A stretch of DNA of 64,000 nt. Origin: Pseudorhodobacter wandonensis. GTDB taxonomy: Bacteria > Pseudomonadota > Alphaproteobacteria > Rhodobacterales > Rhodobacteraceae. The DNA lies in contig NZ_LGHT01000036.1 in NCBI RefSeq assembly GCF_001202035.1, forward strand, positions 186,001 through 250,000, written 5' to 3'. This document shows, piece by piece, positions 1 to 8,046 of this stretch. The notes beneath the pieces were generated by a model that did no database searches, had not been told where the DNA came from, and was given only the letters and a program-made list of their open reading frames with translations. The position numbers and the translations under genes were made by a program. Within the stretch, counting starts at the first letter, position 1, and each line of letters opens with the position of its first letter.

Positions 1-369
1 GGCTGGCGCGTGATGCTGCGCGGCGTCAATCCAAACCGCCTGAAAGATTTGGATCGCTTTTTGTGGCAAGGCCCGGATGACGATTTTTTTCCGCACGGGC
101 TTGAGGGCGGGCCGCATGATACTGCGCAACCGATTTTGCTGGGGCGGGGCGCCATCACCAATGGTGCACAGGCACTTATGACGATTGAAGGTGCAGTAAT
201 TGACCCGGCCGAGACCACTCATCTGGAACGTGTCTTTGTGCTTTTCGATGGGCGCGACGAGGCGGCTGTGGCTGCCGCGCGTACCCAGTGGAAGGAGATC
301 ACAGCTGCCGGCCTTACTGCGCAATATTGGTCAGAGGCGTCAGGCCAGTGGGAAAAGAAGGCTGGTTGA
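1..369 (+). CDS. holC: DNA polymerase III subunit chi, 5'-truncated by window edge
   Basis: The chi subunit joins the clamp-loader/psi complex to SSB at the replication fork. The reading frame is open from the first base of the window, so the start lies upstream; about 122 C-terminal residues are visible, against roughly 150 in the family. The stretch after the frame entry (VNPNRLKDLDRFLW, then GRGAITNGAQALMTI and ERVFVLFDGRDEAAV) follows the HolC pattern, in which a FLW motif is followed by G..FLPHG and a late FDG..E segment. Family call is by recognition of these motifs; the missing N-terminus lowers certainty slightly. It is followed at once by a hairpin zone that probably ends its transcript. 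Confidence 0.85.
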   Translation, partial: GWRVMLRGVNPNRLKDLDRFLWQGPDDDFFPHGLEGGPHDTAQPILLGRGAITNGAQALMTIEGAVIDPAETTHLERVFVLFDGRDEAAVAAARTQWKEITAAGLTAQYWSEASGQWEKKAG

Positions 370-413
370 AACGCTATTTTTGTCGCCTCACCCCAAAAAC
401 AGGGAATGGGGGG

Positions 414-480
414 CAAGACTTGGGGGATTTCTACCGCCAAGTCTTGTCTCGCGTCGCCGCTTTCGGCGGCAGGGCCTTTT
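414..480. terminator. Two-hairpin convergent terminator zone after holC
   Basis: A perfect 10-bp inverted repeat (CAAGACTTGG at 414-423, CCAAGTCTTG at 437-446) is followed by a second short hairpin (GCCGC at 456-460, GCGGC at 466-470) and the run CCTTTT. The zone sits between two convergent genes and could serve both strands. Seen directly; the terminator function is inferred. Confidence 0.6.
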
Positions 481-694
481 AGAGATGGCCCGCAAAAATG
501 CGGCGAACTTCGTCGCTGCGGGTGGTGCCGCGTGCCTCAAGCTCTGCATCCGAGAGCGCGTTTAGCTTGTTGATCGCGTCCATGCGTGGGTGTGCTTCTG
601 CCACCAAGATCAAGAAATTCCAGACGCCGCGGAAAGGCCGTGCAAGAGTTGCTGCAAGTGAGAACTCTGATTTAGCAGTTGTGATAAAAGCCAT
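479..694 (-). CDS. DUF1127 domain small protein
   Basis: A 71-residue protein with the C-terminal DUF1127 signature: the segment LNALSDAELEARGTTRSDEV followed by RRIF is nearly the family consensus (L..LSD.EL...G..R..I). DUF1127 proteins of Rhodobacterales are small, basic and abundant, and some members act in post-transcriptional control or stress response; which role applies here cannot be told. No partner gene is adjacent: it stands alone between holC (convergent) and the capsule export genes. The N-terminal half carries a short hydrophobic stretch (WNFLILVAEA) that is probably part of a helix rather than a membrane span. A second shorter relative lies at the far end of the window. Confidence 0.85.
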   Translation of the reverse strand: MAFITTAKSEFSLAATLARPFRGVWNFLILVAEAHPRMDAINKLNALSDAELEARGTTRSDEVRRIFAGHL

Positions 695-831
695 TGGAAA
701 ACTCCATGTTTCGCTTGTTATGTCTAATCTGACATCAACTTAGTCCTTGATTGCCGATGATTATACCGACGATGCAGTATTGCCGCGTTGCAGCAAACGC
801 ATAGCTCTGGGCTGTTGGCAAAGTTGGAAAT

Positions 832-863
832 GCCGAGCAAAACCGCATCGGGTCTTGCTCGGC
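832..863 (-). terminator. Hairpin downstream of the capsule export pair
   Basis: GCCGAGCAA (832-840) pairs with TTGCTCGGC (855-863), a 9-bp perfect stem about 20 bases beyond the stop of the kpsE-like gene on the minus strand. There is no strong U tract, so it may be a transcript-end stabiliser rather than an efficient intrinsic terminator. Confidence 0.5.
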
Positions 864-883
864 TCATGGCAACATTGGCGTGA

Positions 884-2545
884 TCAGGCGGATACTTGTT
901 CGCGCAGAATGGCCGCAGTCATCGAGATCATCAAATAGATACCGGTGAAAATCAGCATCGCAACCAAAGTGCTTTCAAAGGCACGTGGATATGTCGGTTC
1001 ATCCGGCGGGATCGGTTTGACCGATAGCGACAAATAACGCGTTTGACGATTGGCTTCGGCGCGCGCAGTTTCCATTGATTGGATGGATTGGGCCAGCATC
1101 AGTTGCCGCGTCTGCACATCGGCCTGCGCCACGAGCAGCTCACTTTGCACTTGCGGCAAAGACTCGCCCCCCTCAGACCCTTCGGTTAATTTGCCACGCA
1201 ACCCTGCAATCTCGGATTCCAGCGCCTCGATACGGCGTTCCAACGGTTCCATTCGCGCCGCATTGGGTTGGGCGTTGGATCTCATTTGTTGCAGCGACAG
1301 CTTGTCTTGCGACAAGAGGGTCTCCAACTGCCCGATCTGCGCCGTAATCAACGACACTTCGACCTCAGACGACAGGACCTTGAACTTTTCCTGCAGCTCG
1401 ACCACACGCCGCTGCGACACCAACATCTTGGCCTGCGCATCTTCATAGCCTTCGCGCGCGCCGCGCATTTGATCCTCGCGCAAGCGTTGGGTCAGATGAT
1501 CGACTTGTCCTTCGGCAAAACCGATCAAGGCTTCGGCAAATTCGACCGATTTTTCGGGCGTCGTCGCAATGACCTCCATTTTCACCAAACCCTCGGTCGG
1601 GTCGTATGATATCTGGAAATTGCGCTCATACACTTTATAGGCCGCCTCTAGGCTGGCGTCAGGTTCCAGGCGTTGAATCGGGTCGATCTCGGGGCTGCTG
1701 TAATGGGCGCGGAAACCGTGCTCTTCATCAAGGCGGATCATGGCATCGCGCGACTGCAAATAGCCCTGCACCGCAATACTGTCTTGCGATGTCGCCATGG
1801 GCGAGCCTTGCAGCAATCCGCCTAAACCGCCCCCCACACCGGTCGGATTTTGCGATTGCTGGATAACGAATTCTGTTTCAGTTGCATAAAGCGGGGTGGC
1901 GACTTTGTAGTAGTACCAACCCGTCACTATTGTCGGCAATAAAATAAAGAATGCCAGTCGCAGCATCAAAAGCAGCGATTTGCGCCGCCTGCGTTTCGCC
2001 AGCTCGCGCTGGATTTTCATTATATCCGCGACGTGGTTCACCTCGGCCCGTGCCATTGTTGAAGGTACTTGGACGGGTTTGATGGTCTGCGGCAATTTGA
2101 CACCGTCCCCATCGGCGCGCTTTGCCAGATCACGCGAACCGACGGTCTGGATTGGCTGGCCATCGGGCGTTACAAGATCCAGCATGGTGGTGCGTTGAAA
2201 CGGGTCAATGCCCGCCGCACGCAATTGGCGCACCGCGTCGAAATCGGATGTTACCGCCAGGCCGTATTTTTGCGCCAGTTTGCGGGCCATGCGCAATTGT
2301 CGGCCGGTCAGACCTTCGTGCTTGATGGTGGTCAAAGTGTTTTCGACCGAAATCTGGGTCGGGGCTACTGTACCTACGGGACTCGCTGTCGGAAATTTGC
2401 CAGATCCGAAACCATCGTCATGGTTGTCAAACAACCCCGCATCGTTGTTTGCAGGCGTAGGCGTCTCAATCGGTGCGGAGGTATCAACCGGCGCAGGCGG
2501 AAATTCTGGCGGGCGAACGCGGAACCGTTTAGCTGTGAGCTTCAT
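884..2545 (-). CDS. Capsule polysaccharide export inner-membrane protein, KpsE/CtrB/BexC family
   Basis: A 553-residue polysaccharide co-polymerase-type protein that should span the periplasm and couple the KpsMT ABC exporter to the outer-membrane channel. The cytoplasmic N-terminus (1-185) is proline-rich and then holds a helical SAP-like segment (about 75-115); a membrane span lies near 191-212 after a RRRRK stop; a long periplasmic coiled coil (about 300-490, many Glu/Gln/Leu) follows, and a second span lies near the C-terminus (FESTLVAMLIFTGIYLMIS). The frame is open further upstream, but the ATG at 2545 gives a sensible N-terminus and a 17-bp overlap with kpsT, implying translational coupling. 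The long N-terminal extension is not present in the enterobacterial KpsE and is typical of Rhodobacterales members as I know them. Confidence 0.82.
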   Translation of the reverse strand: MKLTAKRFRVRPPEFPPAPVDTSAPIETPTPANNDAGLFDNHDDGFGSGKFPTASPVGTVAPTQISVENTLTTIKHEGLTGRQLRMARKLAQKYGLAVTSDFDAVRQLRAAGIDPFQRTTMLDLVTPDGQPIQTVGSRDLAKRADGDGVKLPQTIKPVQVPSTMARAEVNHVADIMKIQRELAKRRRRKSLLLMLRLAFFILLPTIVTGWYYYKVATPLYATETEFVIQQSQNPTGVGGGLGGLLQGSPMATSQDSIAVQGYLQSRDAMIRLDEEHGFRAHYSSPEIDPIQRLEPDASLEAAYKVYERNFQISYDPTEGLVKMEVIATTPEKSVEFAEALIGFAEGQVDHLTQRLREDQMRGAREGYEDAQAKMLVSQRRVVELQEKFKVLSSEVEVSLITAQIGQLETLLSQDKLSLQQMRSNAQPNAARMEPLERRIEALESEIAGLRGKLTEGSEGGESLPQVQSELLVAQADVQTRQLMLAQSIQSMETARAEANRQTRYLSLSVKPIPPDEPTYPRAFESTLVAMLIFTGIYLMISMTAAILREQVSA

Positions 2546-3188
2546 AATCATACAAACGTTTCGCCTCTTCGAGAGTTTCGAACATATAGAGCTTACCATT
2601 ACGCAGCACAGCCGCAGAGCGACAGAATTTCTCAAGCGTTGCGGCCTGATGCGACACAACGATGATTGTAGCATTTTCCAGCCGTTGGCGCAGAATGGCG
2701 CCGGCTTTGTTGTTGAACTCGACATCGCCGGTCGAGGGCATCCCCTCGTCGATCAGGTAAAAGTCAAATTCCAGCGCAAGCATCAGCGCAAAAGAAAACC
2801 GTGACCGCATACCCGAAGAATATGTGCCGACAGGCATGTCGAAATATTCGTTGATACCCGCCAACCAGCGGCAAAAGCTTTCCATATAGTCTGGGTCAAG
2901 CCCGTAAAGCCGCGCAATATAACGGGCGTTTTCGGTGCCGGTGTGTTTGTTCATCACGCCGCCCATAAACCCCAGCGGGAAAGAAATCCGCGATGTGCGT
3001 ATGATTTTGCCTTCGTCCGGCTTTTCAAGCCCGGCCATCATATTGATGATCGTCGTTTTTCCCGTGCCATTGGGCGCGAGGATGCCAAGTGAATTGCCTT
3101 TTTCAACTGTGAACGACGCCTGATCCAGAATGACCTTGCGTGTCTTGCCTGTCCAAAAGGATTTACTCACATTTTCAAACGCGATCAT
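2529..3188 (-). CDS. kpsT: Capsule/polysaccharide ABC exporter ATPase, KpsT family
   Basis: A 219-residue ATPase of the ABC-2 type that energises export of capsular polysaccharide through KpsM. The start at 3188 (MIAFENVSKSF) has GGAAG eight bases upstream and matches the usual N-terminus; a longer open frame upstream is unlikely. Seen motifs: Walker A GILAPNGTGKTT, signature YSSGMRSRF, Walker B FYLIDEGMPSTGD and H-loop VVSHQ. The first glycine of the Walker A consensus (GxxGxGKT) is an alanine here. The usual membrane partner KpsM is not in the neighbourhood, so it must be encoded elsewhere. First gene of a two-gene unit with the kpsE-like gene. Confidence 0.88.
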   Translation of the reverse strand: MIAFENVSKSFWTGKTRKVILDQASFTVEKGNSLGILAPNGTGKTTIINMMAGLEKPDEGKIIRTSRISFPLGFMGGVMNKHTGTENARYIARLYGLDPDYMESFCRWLAGINEYFDMPVGTYSSGMRSRFSFALMLALEFDFYLIDEGMPSTGDVEFNNKAGAILRQRLENATIIVVSHQAATLEKFCRSAAVLRNGKLYMFETLEEAKRLYDYEAHS

Positions 3189-3355
3189 TGATCTGCTTCC
3201 AGTCGATGCCTCTTGTTCCCGGTATCTTCCGAGATACAGACTTATAGTTATCAATCCCTATGTCGCAGCCAAAAATATTGCCTAAATTCTTGGCTTATCA
3301 GAGATAGTCCGACAATCTGGCAGCATTATGTCGGTCCGGCCTGAAATCGGCAAGG

Positions 3356-4666
3356 TTATTGCTGCACCGGTTTTGCGCCGCTCCGGTGGCGGGGCGGCAA
3401 GGCATGCGACAGCAGCACCAGCGCGGGGCCGGCCAATATGCTAAGGCCAAGCCCAAGCCGTGCGGCCTCTTGCATCGCCCCACCCGGCAGGGCGGTTTCT
3501 AGCGCGACCAAAGGCAGGGTAAACCCGATCGCCATCAGCCCTGCAATATAGCTGATCTCGCTGAATGTAAGCCGGTTTGGCAAAGGGTAACGCAGGGCCT
3601 TCAGAATGGCCACCGCCAGCAAAACGCCCAAAGGCTTACCCACCCACAAAGCCCCCAGCATGATCCAGGTTGTTGGGCTGAATGCGCCCAGATCCAGCGC
3701 GCCATGCGTAAGGCCGAACAAGAACAGGATCACCGTGACAGGTCCCATCAGAAAGTGGGATAGCCGGTTCAGCGGGTCGGTCAGATATTCTTCTGCCTCG
3801 GCAAACAGACCAAAGCTATGGTCTCCATGCATCATCGCAGGCAGCAAAGGCAAAAAGGCAAGCGTCGGCGGGAATCCTGCGGCCGAAACCCCGACCCAAG
3901 AGATAAAGCCAAGGATCAACCAATGTCTCAATTTGCCCGCGCGCTGGCGACTACGCTCGGATATCGTCAGGCTCAGTTGGGGGCGTGTCAGCTTCAGGTA
4001 GCCATAGGCCGCCGCACCCAACGGCAAAAGTAGCCACAAAACCCGAATGTTATTGCTTGCAGGCGCAGCCAATCCACTGGTCAGCAGCCCCAATAAGCCG
4101 TCTAGAATGCACATGAACAGCAGTACTTGCAACGCCGCATGGCCTTTGCCAAAGATCAAGCGGCCAAAGAAAAAGGCCAAAACCATATCGCTGCCAAACG
4201 GCATCACCCAACCCGTTGCATCCACGGCCTCTTCGGCGATCTCGAAAAAAGCCGTCAGGATTTGCCAGGTTACGGCCGACATGACCATCCCGCCCAGTAC
4301 CATTGCCAGTGGGGCGATTGCCAGTTTGCCGCGCAAACCACCATGTTCCAGTACAAAGGCTTCCCAGATCTCTTTGGCAATCAGCAATACAAACATCGGC
4401 AGCAGCAACGAGGAAACGAATGTTGCCAGGTTAAAGCCGGGATAAAACAGCCGCAGACGATACAGCGGTGCGCTGTCAAACGGGTGCCATTCGATTGTGT
4501 CGTAATAGCTGCCGGGGTCGATATTCACGACGAGTGTGGCAATCGCCGCACCGGCCAGCAGGGCCTTGGCGTAATGCTGCAAATGGGGGGAGGATGGGGT
4601 CACGGTGGCGGCAGCCTTGTGATAAACAAGTTGGGTTAAGAGAAGGTCTCTTTTTATGCCTCCCAT
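3356..4666 (-). CDS. Divergent NhaA-family Na+/H+ antiporter
   Basis: A polytopic membrane protein of 436 residues with about 11-12 hydrophobic spans. The segment GWVMPFGSDMVLAFFFGRLI lines up with the NhaA motif around transport residue D133 (P-A-A-T-D-I-A-F-A in E. coli), and FMCILDGLLGLL lines up with the IIDDLGAI segment holding the D163-D164 ion-binding pair; only the first acidic residue is kept, the second is glycine. The role of pH and sodium homeostasis is therefore inferred from the fold, and the ion coupling may differ. The start is uncertain: ATG at 4666 or GTG at 4603 (VTPSSPHLQH) are both possible. It is transcribed divergently from the SseB-like gene and precedes the kps pair in the same orientation, separated by a 167-bp gap. 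Confidence 0.72.
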   Translation of the reverse strand: MGGIKRDLLLTQLVYHKAAATVTPSSPHLQHYAKALLAGAAIATLVVNIDPGSYYDTIEWHPFDSAPLYRLRLFYPGFNLATFVSSLLLPMFVLLIAKEIWEAFVLEHGGLRGKLAIAPLAMVLGGMVMSAVTWQILTAFFEIAEEAVDATGWVMPFGSDMVLAFFFGRLIFGKGHAALQVLLFMCILDGLLGLLTSGLAAPASNNIRVLWLLLPLGAAAYGYLKLTRPQLSLTISERSRQRAGKLRHWLILGFISWVGVSAAGFPPTLAFLPLLPAMMHGDHSFGLFAEAEEYLTDPLNRLSHFLMGPVTVILFLFGLTHGALDLGAFSPTTWIMLGALWVGKPLGVLLAVAILKALRYPLPNRLTFSEISYIAGLMAIGFTLPLVALETALPGGAMQEAARLGLGLSILAGPALVLLSHALPPRHRSGAKPVQQ

Positions 4667-4781
4667 TTACGCGCTGCAATGAATCTTATCTGAAAATGCG
4701 ACAACTGTGCTGTGCTTGCACCTTGTCCCGCCGATGCGGCCCGCTTATTGCAGTCGTGACCAAGGCAACAAGGGGAATAAT

Positions 4782-5579
4782 ATGGCTGAAGTAGCAAGCA
4801 AGGGGCTGGATGCAGCCTTTGCCGCCATGATGGCTAAACCCGAAGATGACTCGGCCCGTCTGCGCTATTACGCGCGGCTGGCCGATGGCATGCTGTACCT
4901 GATGTTAGAGCAAGAGGCCGATGTGGGTGCCGTGCAGCCTGTCATGGTTGATATCGACGATGTGCAAGTCGTTCTGGCCTATTCATCCGAAGAGCGCTTG
5001 GCTGCGACAACAGACACGCCCGTCCCCTATGCCGAACTGCCAGGCCGGGTAATCGCTGCGCAACTGGCGGGGCAGGGTGTGGCGCTTGGCATTAATCTTG
5101 GCACCGGAGAGGGCGAGTTTCTCGTTCCGCCCGAGGCGCTGGATTGGCTGGCGCAGACGCTTGAAAACAAACCCCAAGATGTCTCGGCCCGCCCTGTTGC
5201 CTTTGATGCGCCGCGTGGCTTGCCTGACAGTTTGATGCAGGCGCTTGATGCCAAACTGGCGCGGGCAGGCGGGTTGGCACAAACGGCAATGCTGGTTGCC
5301 GTGCGCTATGATGATGGACGCCAAGGGCATATGCTGGCCTTTATAGGCGCGGCGCCAGGTGCCGAACCCGCGCTGACGCGGGCCGCGAGTGAAGCGCTGA
5401 CCTTTTCAGGGGTTGAAGCAGGCGAGATGGACGTGACTTTTCTTGCGTCTGACCTGCCTGTGGTAGAACGAATGGCTCGCGTGGCCTTGCGATTTGATCT
5501 GCCAGAGCCTGCCGCCAGCGCGCCAAATGCCCCCGCCGCCCCGGGAATGGACCCATCAAAGCCCCCAAATCTACGTTAA
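4782..5579 (+). CDS. SseB-family protein
   Basis: A 265-residue soluble protein. The N-terminal part (residues about 10-130) has the SseB-N pattern: MLYLML.......VQPVMVDIDDVQVVLAYSSEERL, then PGRVIAAQLAGQGVALGINLG; the C-terminal half repeats a related fold (AMLVAVRYDDGRQGHMLAFIGA). Biochemical function of the family is poorly defined; E. coli SseB was linked to serine sensitivity only loosely. The ATG at 4782 is chosen because AAGGGGAA lies at ribosome-binding distance and the encoded start suits the family; an open frame reaches further upstream to 4707. Tail is Ala/Pro-rich. Lies just before the ribosomal operon but separated by a 150-bp AT-rich gap with its own promoter. Confidence 0.75.
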   Translation: MAEVASKGLDAAFAAMMAKPEDDSARLRYYARLADGMLYLMLEQEADVGAVQPVMVDIDDVQVVLAYSSEERLAATTDTPVPYAELPGRVIAAQLAGQGVALGINLGTGEGEFLVPPEALDWLAQTLENKPQDVSARPVAFDAPRGLPDSLMQALDAKLARAGGLAQTAMLVAVRYDDGRQGHMLAFIGAAPGAEPALTRAASEALTFSGVEAGEMDVTFLASDLPVVERMARVALRFDLPEPAASAPNAPAAPGMDPSKPPNLR

Positions 5580-5647
5580 ATGTGGGGTATTATTATACCT
5601 ATTTATTAACCTATTGTTTTTACTTAATAAATAGTCGCACAAGCCGC

Positions 5648-5676
5648 TTGACGGCGCGGCAGCATTGCACGATATA
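5648..5676 (+). promoter_or_regulatory. Predicted sigma-70 promoter of rplM-rpsI
   Basis: TTGACG (5648-5653), an exact 17-bp spacer and GATATA (5671-5676), followed about 50 bases later by rplM. It lies in a gap whose first half is markedly AT-rich compared with its surroundings, as often upstream of strong promoters. Read from the sequence; activity is inferred. Confidence 0.6.
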
Positions 5677-5729
5677 GCGCCATCCGAGAGATTGGGGGCC
5701 TTTCCCCACAACACTTTAAAGGGTGTAAC

Positions 5730-6194
5730 ATGAAAACCTTTACCGCAACGCCTGCGGATATTACCAAGAAATGGATCTTGATCGATGCCGAAGGTATCGT
5801 TCTGGGCCGTTTGGCTACCATCGTAGCAAATATCCTGCGCGGCAAAAACAAGCCTACCTTCACACCGCACATGGACATGGGCGACAATGTTATCGTGATC
5901 AACGCTGACAAAGTCCAAATGACCGGCAACAAGCGCGCAGACAAGCGTTACTACTGGCACACTGGCCACCCGGGCGGCATCAAGTTCCGCACGGCTGCGC
6001 AAGTGCTGGACGGTGCGCACCCAGAGCGCGTTGTGACCAAAGCTGTTGAGCGTATGATCACCCGCAACTCGTTGGGCGCACAGCAGATGACAAACCTGCG
6101 CGTTTACGCAGGCGCCGAGCATCCGCATGAAGCACAATCGCCAACCGTTCTTGACGTTGCAGCGATGAACCCCAAGAACACGCGGAGCGCATAA
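5730..6194 (+). CDS. rplM: 50S ribosomal protein L13
   Basis: A 154-residue protein with the full L13 pattern: [21 protein letters not shown] near the start, the [12 protein letters not shown] segment, and [14 protein letters not shown] at the end. L13 is an early-assembling protein of the large subunit. AAGGGTGTAAC precedes the ATG at 5730. It is followed after two bases by rpsI, forming the standard L13-S9 operon with a promoter about 50 bp upstream of rplM and a terminator after rpsI. L13 of some bacteria represses its own operon through the mRNA leader; the 50-base leader here is short and no such element was recognised. Confidence 0.98.
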   Translation: MKTFTATPADITKKWILIDAEGIVLGRLATIVANILRGKNKPTFTPHMDMGDNVIVINADKVQMTGNKRADKRYYWHTGHPGGIKFRTAAQVLDGAHPERVVTKAVERMITRNSLGAQQMTNLRVYAGAEHPHEAQSPTVLDVAAMNPKNTRSA

Positions 6195-6196
6195 GC

Positions 6197-6682
6197 ATGT
6201 CCGATATCAAATCCCTCGACGATCTGAAGTCGGCTGTGGCTGACACTCCTGCGGCGGCACCTGCTGCTGTTGTGCGTGAACCAATGCGCGACAAGCTGGG
6301 CCGTGCCTATGCAACCGGCAAGCGTAAAGATGCGGTTGCCCGCGTCTGGATCAAGCCAGGTTCCGGCAAGGTCACTGTAAACGGCAAAGATATGCCTGTT
6401 TATTTCGCCCGCCCTGTGTTGCAGATGATCCTGCGCCAGCCGTTCACTGTTGCTGGCGTTGAAGGCCAGTTCGACGTGATGGCAACGGTTGCTGGTGGTG
6501 GTCTTTCGGGCCAAGCTGGCGCTGTAAAGCACGGTGTATCGAAAGCATTGCAGCTTTACGATCCAACCCTGCGCGCCGCATTGAAAGCCGCTGGCTTCTT
6601 GACCCGCGACAGCCGTGTTGTTGAACGTAAGAAATACGGTAAAGCAAAAGCACGTAAGAGCTTCCAGTTCTCCAAGCGCTAA
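6197..6682 (+). CDS. rpsI: 30S ribosomal protein S9
   Basis: A 161-residue S9. The conserved core runs from [20 protein letters not shown] to the end and closes with the basic tail [14 protein letters not shown], which reaches into the P-site of the ribosome. The first 35 residues (acidic, Ala/Pro-rich) are an extension seen in alphaproteobacterial S9 and absent from the E. coli protein. The gene starts two bases after the stop of rplM and is followed by a strong terminator at 6713-6742. Confidence 0.98.
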   Translation: MSDIKSLDDLKSAVADTPAAAPAAVVREPMRDKLGRAYATGKRKDAVARVWIKPGSGKVTVNGKDMPVYFARPVLQMILRQPFTVAGVEGQFDVMATVAGGGLSGQAGAVKHGVSKALQLYDPTLRAALKAAGFLTRDSRVVERKKYGKAKARKSFQFSKR

Positions 6683-6712
6683 CTACGAACGAGTATATTG
6701 CTCAACAAAAAC

Positions 6713-6742
6713 AAAGGGTTCGCATTTTGCGAGCCCTTTTTT
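6713..6742 (+). terminator. Intrinsic terminator of rplM-rpsI
   Basis: AGGGTTCGCA pairs with TGCGAGCCCT (one G-T pair) across a TTT loop and runs straight into six T residues. A textbook Rho-independent terminator 30 bases after rpsI. Confidence 0.9.
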
Positions 6743-7056
6743 CATGCATAGCAGCTTTGTAGCAGCGCACTGATATCATTGACGTATTGGTTTAGCGAAA
6801 TTAGCATATCGATAGCGTTTTATGCATGTTTGAAGCAGTAGCCCGGCATGCATCTTCAAAACAAAGCTAACTGAACAAATTGGTGAAAGCTTGGTTGTAG
6901 CCGAGCTGGATCAGCGCGAGATTGTTGCCGCGACATGTGCGGGCAACGTGCCTGACACAAATATTCTGGCCTAACCAAACAACACAGCCGTGCACTTGCA
7001 AGTCAAAGATTGGCGCACTGGTTCTATTCGCTTTAAAGCGAGTCGCGGCGGCGGTC
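6743..7056. other. Intergenic stretch with no clear gene
   Basis: No start-bearing gene is recognised. A 46-codon open frame on the plus strand (6834-6974) lacks a start and ends EQIGESLVVAELDQREIVAA...NILA-stop; the VVAELDQREI segment recalls the C-terminal strand-helix of carbon-nitrogen hydrolases, so this may be the tail of a lost nitrilase-like gene. The rest, including the repeated TGCATG-type words around 6743-6850, gives nothing I can name. Confidence 0.4.
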
Positions 7057-7827
7057 TTATCGCGCCGCACCGCCATGCATCATCTTTTCTATATTTCTGG
7101 CTGTTTTTAATAGCGCGACTTCGACAACCTTTCTGGTTTGTTCATACCGCGTCGTAGGGATCGGCACAGAAATGGCATGGAGGTCATTTGCCCAATCCCG
7201 GAAGGCCAGCCCAATCGCGCAAATACCGGATGTATGGTCATCCAGATCATACGCAAGTCCAGTTTGCCGGATTTGGGCAAGCTCGGCTTGTAGCGCGCCA
7301 ATGTCGCCATCAACGCCATTGCGGTCCCATTCATTCAGAATAAGCTTTGTGGCTTGATCTTCGGGCAGTTGCGCAAGGCAGGCGCGGCCGTTGGCGGTGG
7401 TTGTCAGGGGAAAAACCTCACCTACAGACGATACTGTGCGCAGACGGTGCGTGCCCGGAACCTGATCCAAAAAGATCATGCCAGCCCCCCGAAGCACCGA
7501 AAGATCGGCCGTTTCGCCGGTTTTCTGCGTAAGCTCGGTCAGCAAAAGGCGGCAATGCTCGACGATGTTATACTGCGCGGCCTCTGCCAGTGCGTGCAAT
7601 TCTGGGCCAAGCCGCAGACCGCCGCCGTTAGAGTCGCTGATAACCAGCCGCTCGGCCTGCAGAGCCGCGACGATTCGCTGCACAGTCGAGCGGGCCAATC
7701 CAACGCGTTCGGCAATCTGACCCAAGCTCATTCCTGACTGTGAATCGCGCAATGCCCTTAGGATTGTCGCGGCCCGCGCTATGACCTGAATACCGTTCCG
7801 GTCTGTTTTATCTTCTTTTTCAATCAT
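7057..7827 (-). CDS. IclR-family transcriptional regulator
   Basis: A 256-residue DNA-binding regulator. Residues about 13-70 form the winged helix-turn-helix (ILRALRDSQSGMSLGQIAER then GLARSTVQRIVAAL), and residues about 80-250 the IclR effector-binding GAF-like domain (ETADLSVLRGAGMIFLDQV, NGRACLAQLPE, GICAIGLAFRD). The ATG at 7827 gives the usual N-terminus; an in-frame ATG at 7872 lies further up. It is transcribed away from the catabolic cluster that begins at 8047, and the shared gap holds two near-identical ACCGC-type palindromes likely to be its operator. Family members respond to small aromatic or short-chain acids; the effector here should be the pathway substrate or an intermediate. 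Confidence 0.9.
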   Translation of the reverse strand: MIEKEDKTDRNGIQVIARAATILRALRDSQSGMSLGQIAERVGLARSTVQRIVAALQAERLVISDSNGGGLRLGPELHALAEAAQYNIVEHCRLLLTELTQKTGETADLSVLRGAGMIFLDQVPGTHRLRTVSSVGEVFPLTTTANGRACLAQLPEDQATKLILNEWDRNGVDGDIGALQAELAQIRQTGLAYDLDDHTSGICAIGLAFRDWANDLHAISVPIPTTRYEQTRKVVEVALLKTARNIEKMMHGGAAR

Positions 7828-7888
7828 TTGGGTTTTGTGTTCCGGTGCAGGTAATTGCGTTGAACAAAGCATAGATTATTTTATCAAT

Positions 7889-7967
7889 ACCGCAATGCGA
7901 TACAGCAGCACCGATTCTAGAAAAAAGATATTGACCGCGATGCGGTGCATGCATACCGTAATATGAG
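7889..7967. promoter_or_regulatory. Palindromic operator pair in the iclR/cyclase divergent gap
   Basis: ACCGCAATGCGAT (7889-7901) and ACCGCGATGCGGT (7934-7946) match at 11 of 13 positions; the second is a perfect inverted repeat ACCGC-GAT-GCGGT. Centres are 45 bp apart. A weaker partial copy starts ACCG at 7955. The second copy overlaps TTGACC (7931-7936), a possible -35 element for the rightward cluster, so binding could repress or tune transcription. Motif seen directly; assignment to the IclR protein is inferred from position. Confidence 0.55.
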
Positions 7968-8046
7968 ACAGGTGGAGGAAATCCTGACATTATTCAGCAA
8001 CCCTTAATCAACACCGGCGTTCCGGTGAGCGGAGGAGATTTGTCCT

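Noticed and set aside
5580-5729. Possible L13 autoregulatory RNA leader
   Set aside because: Leader after the predicted promoter is only about 50 bases and shows no convincing structure; called a simple promoter instead.
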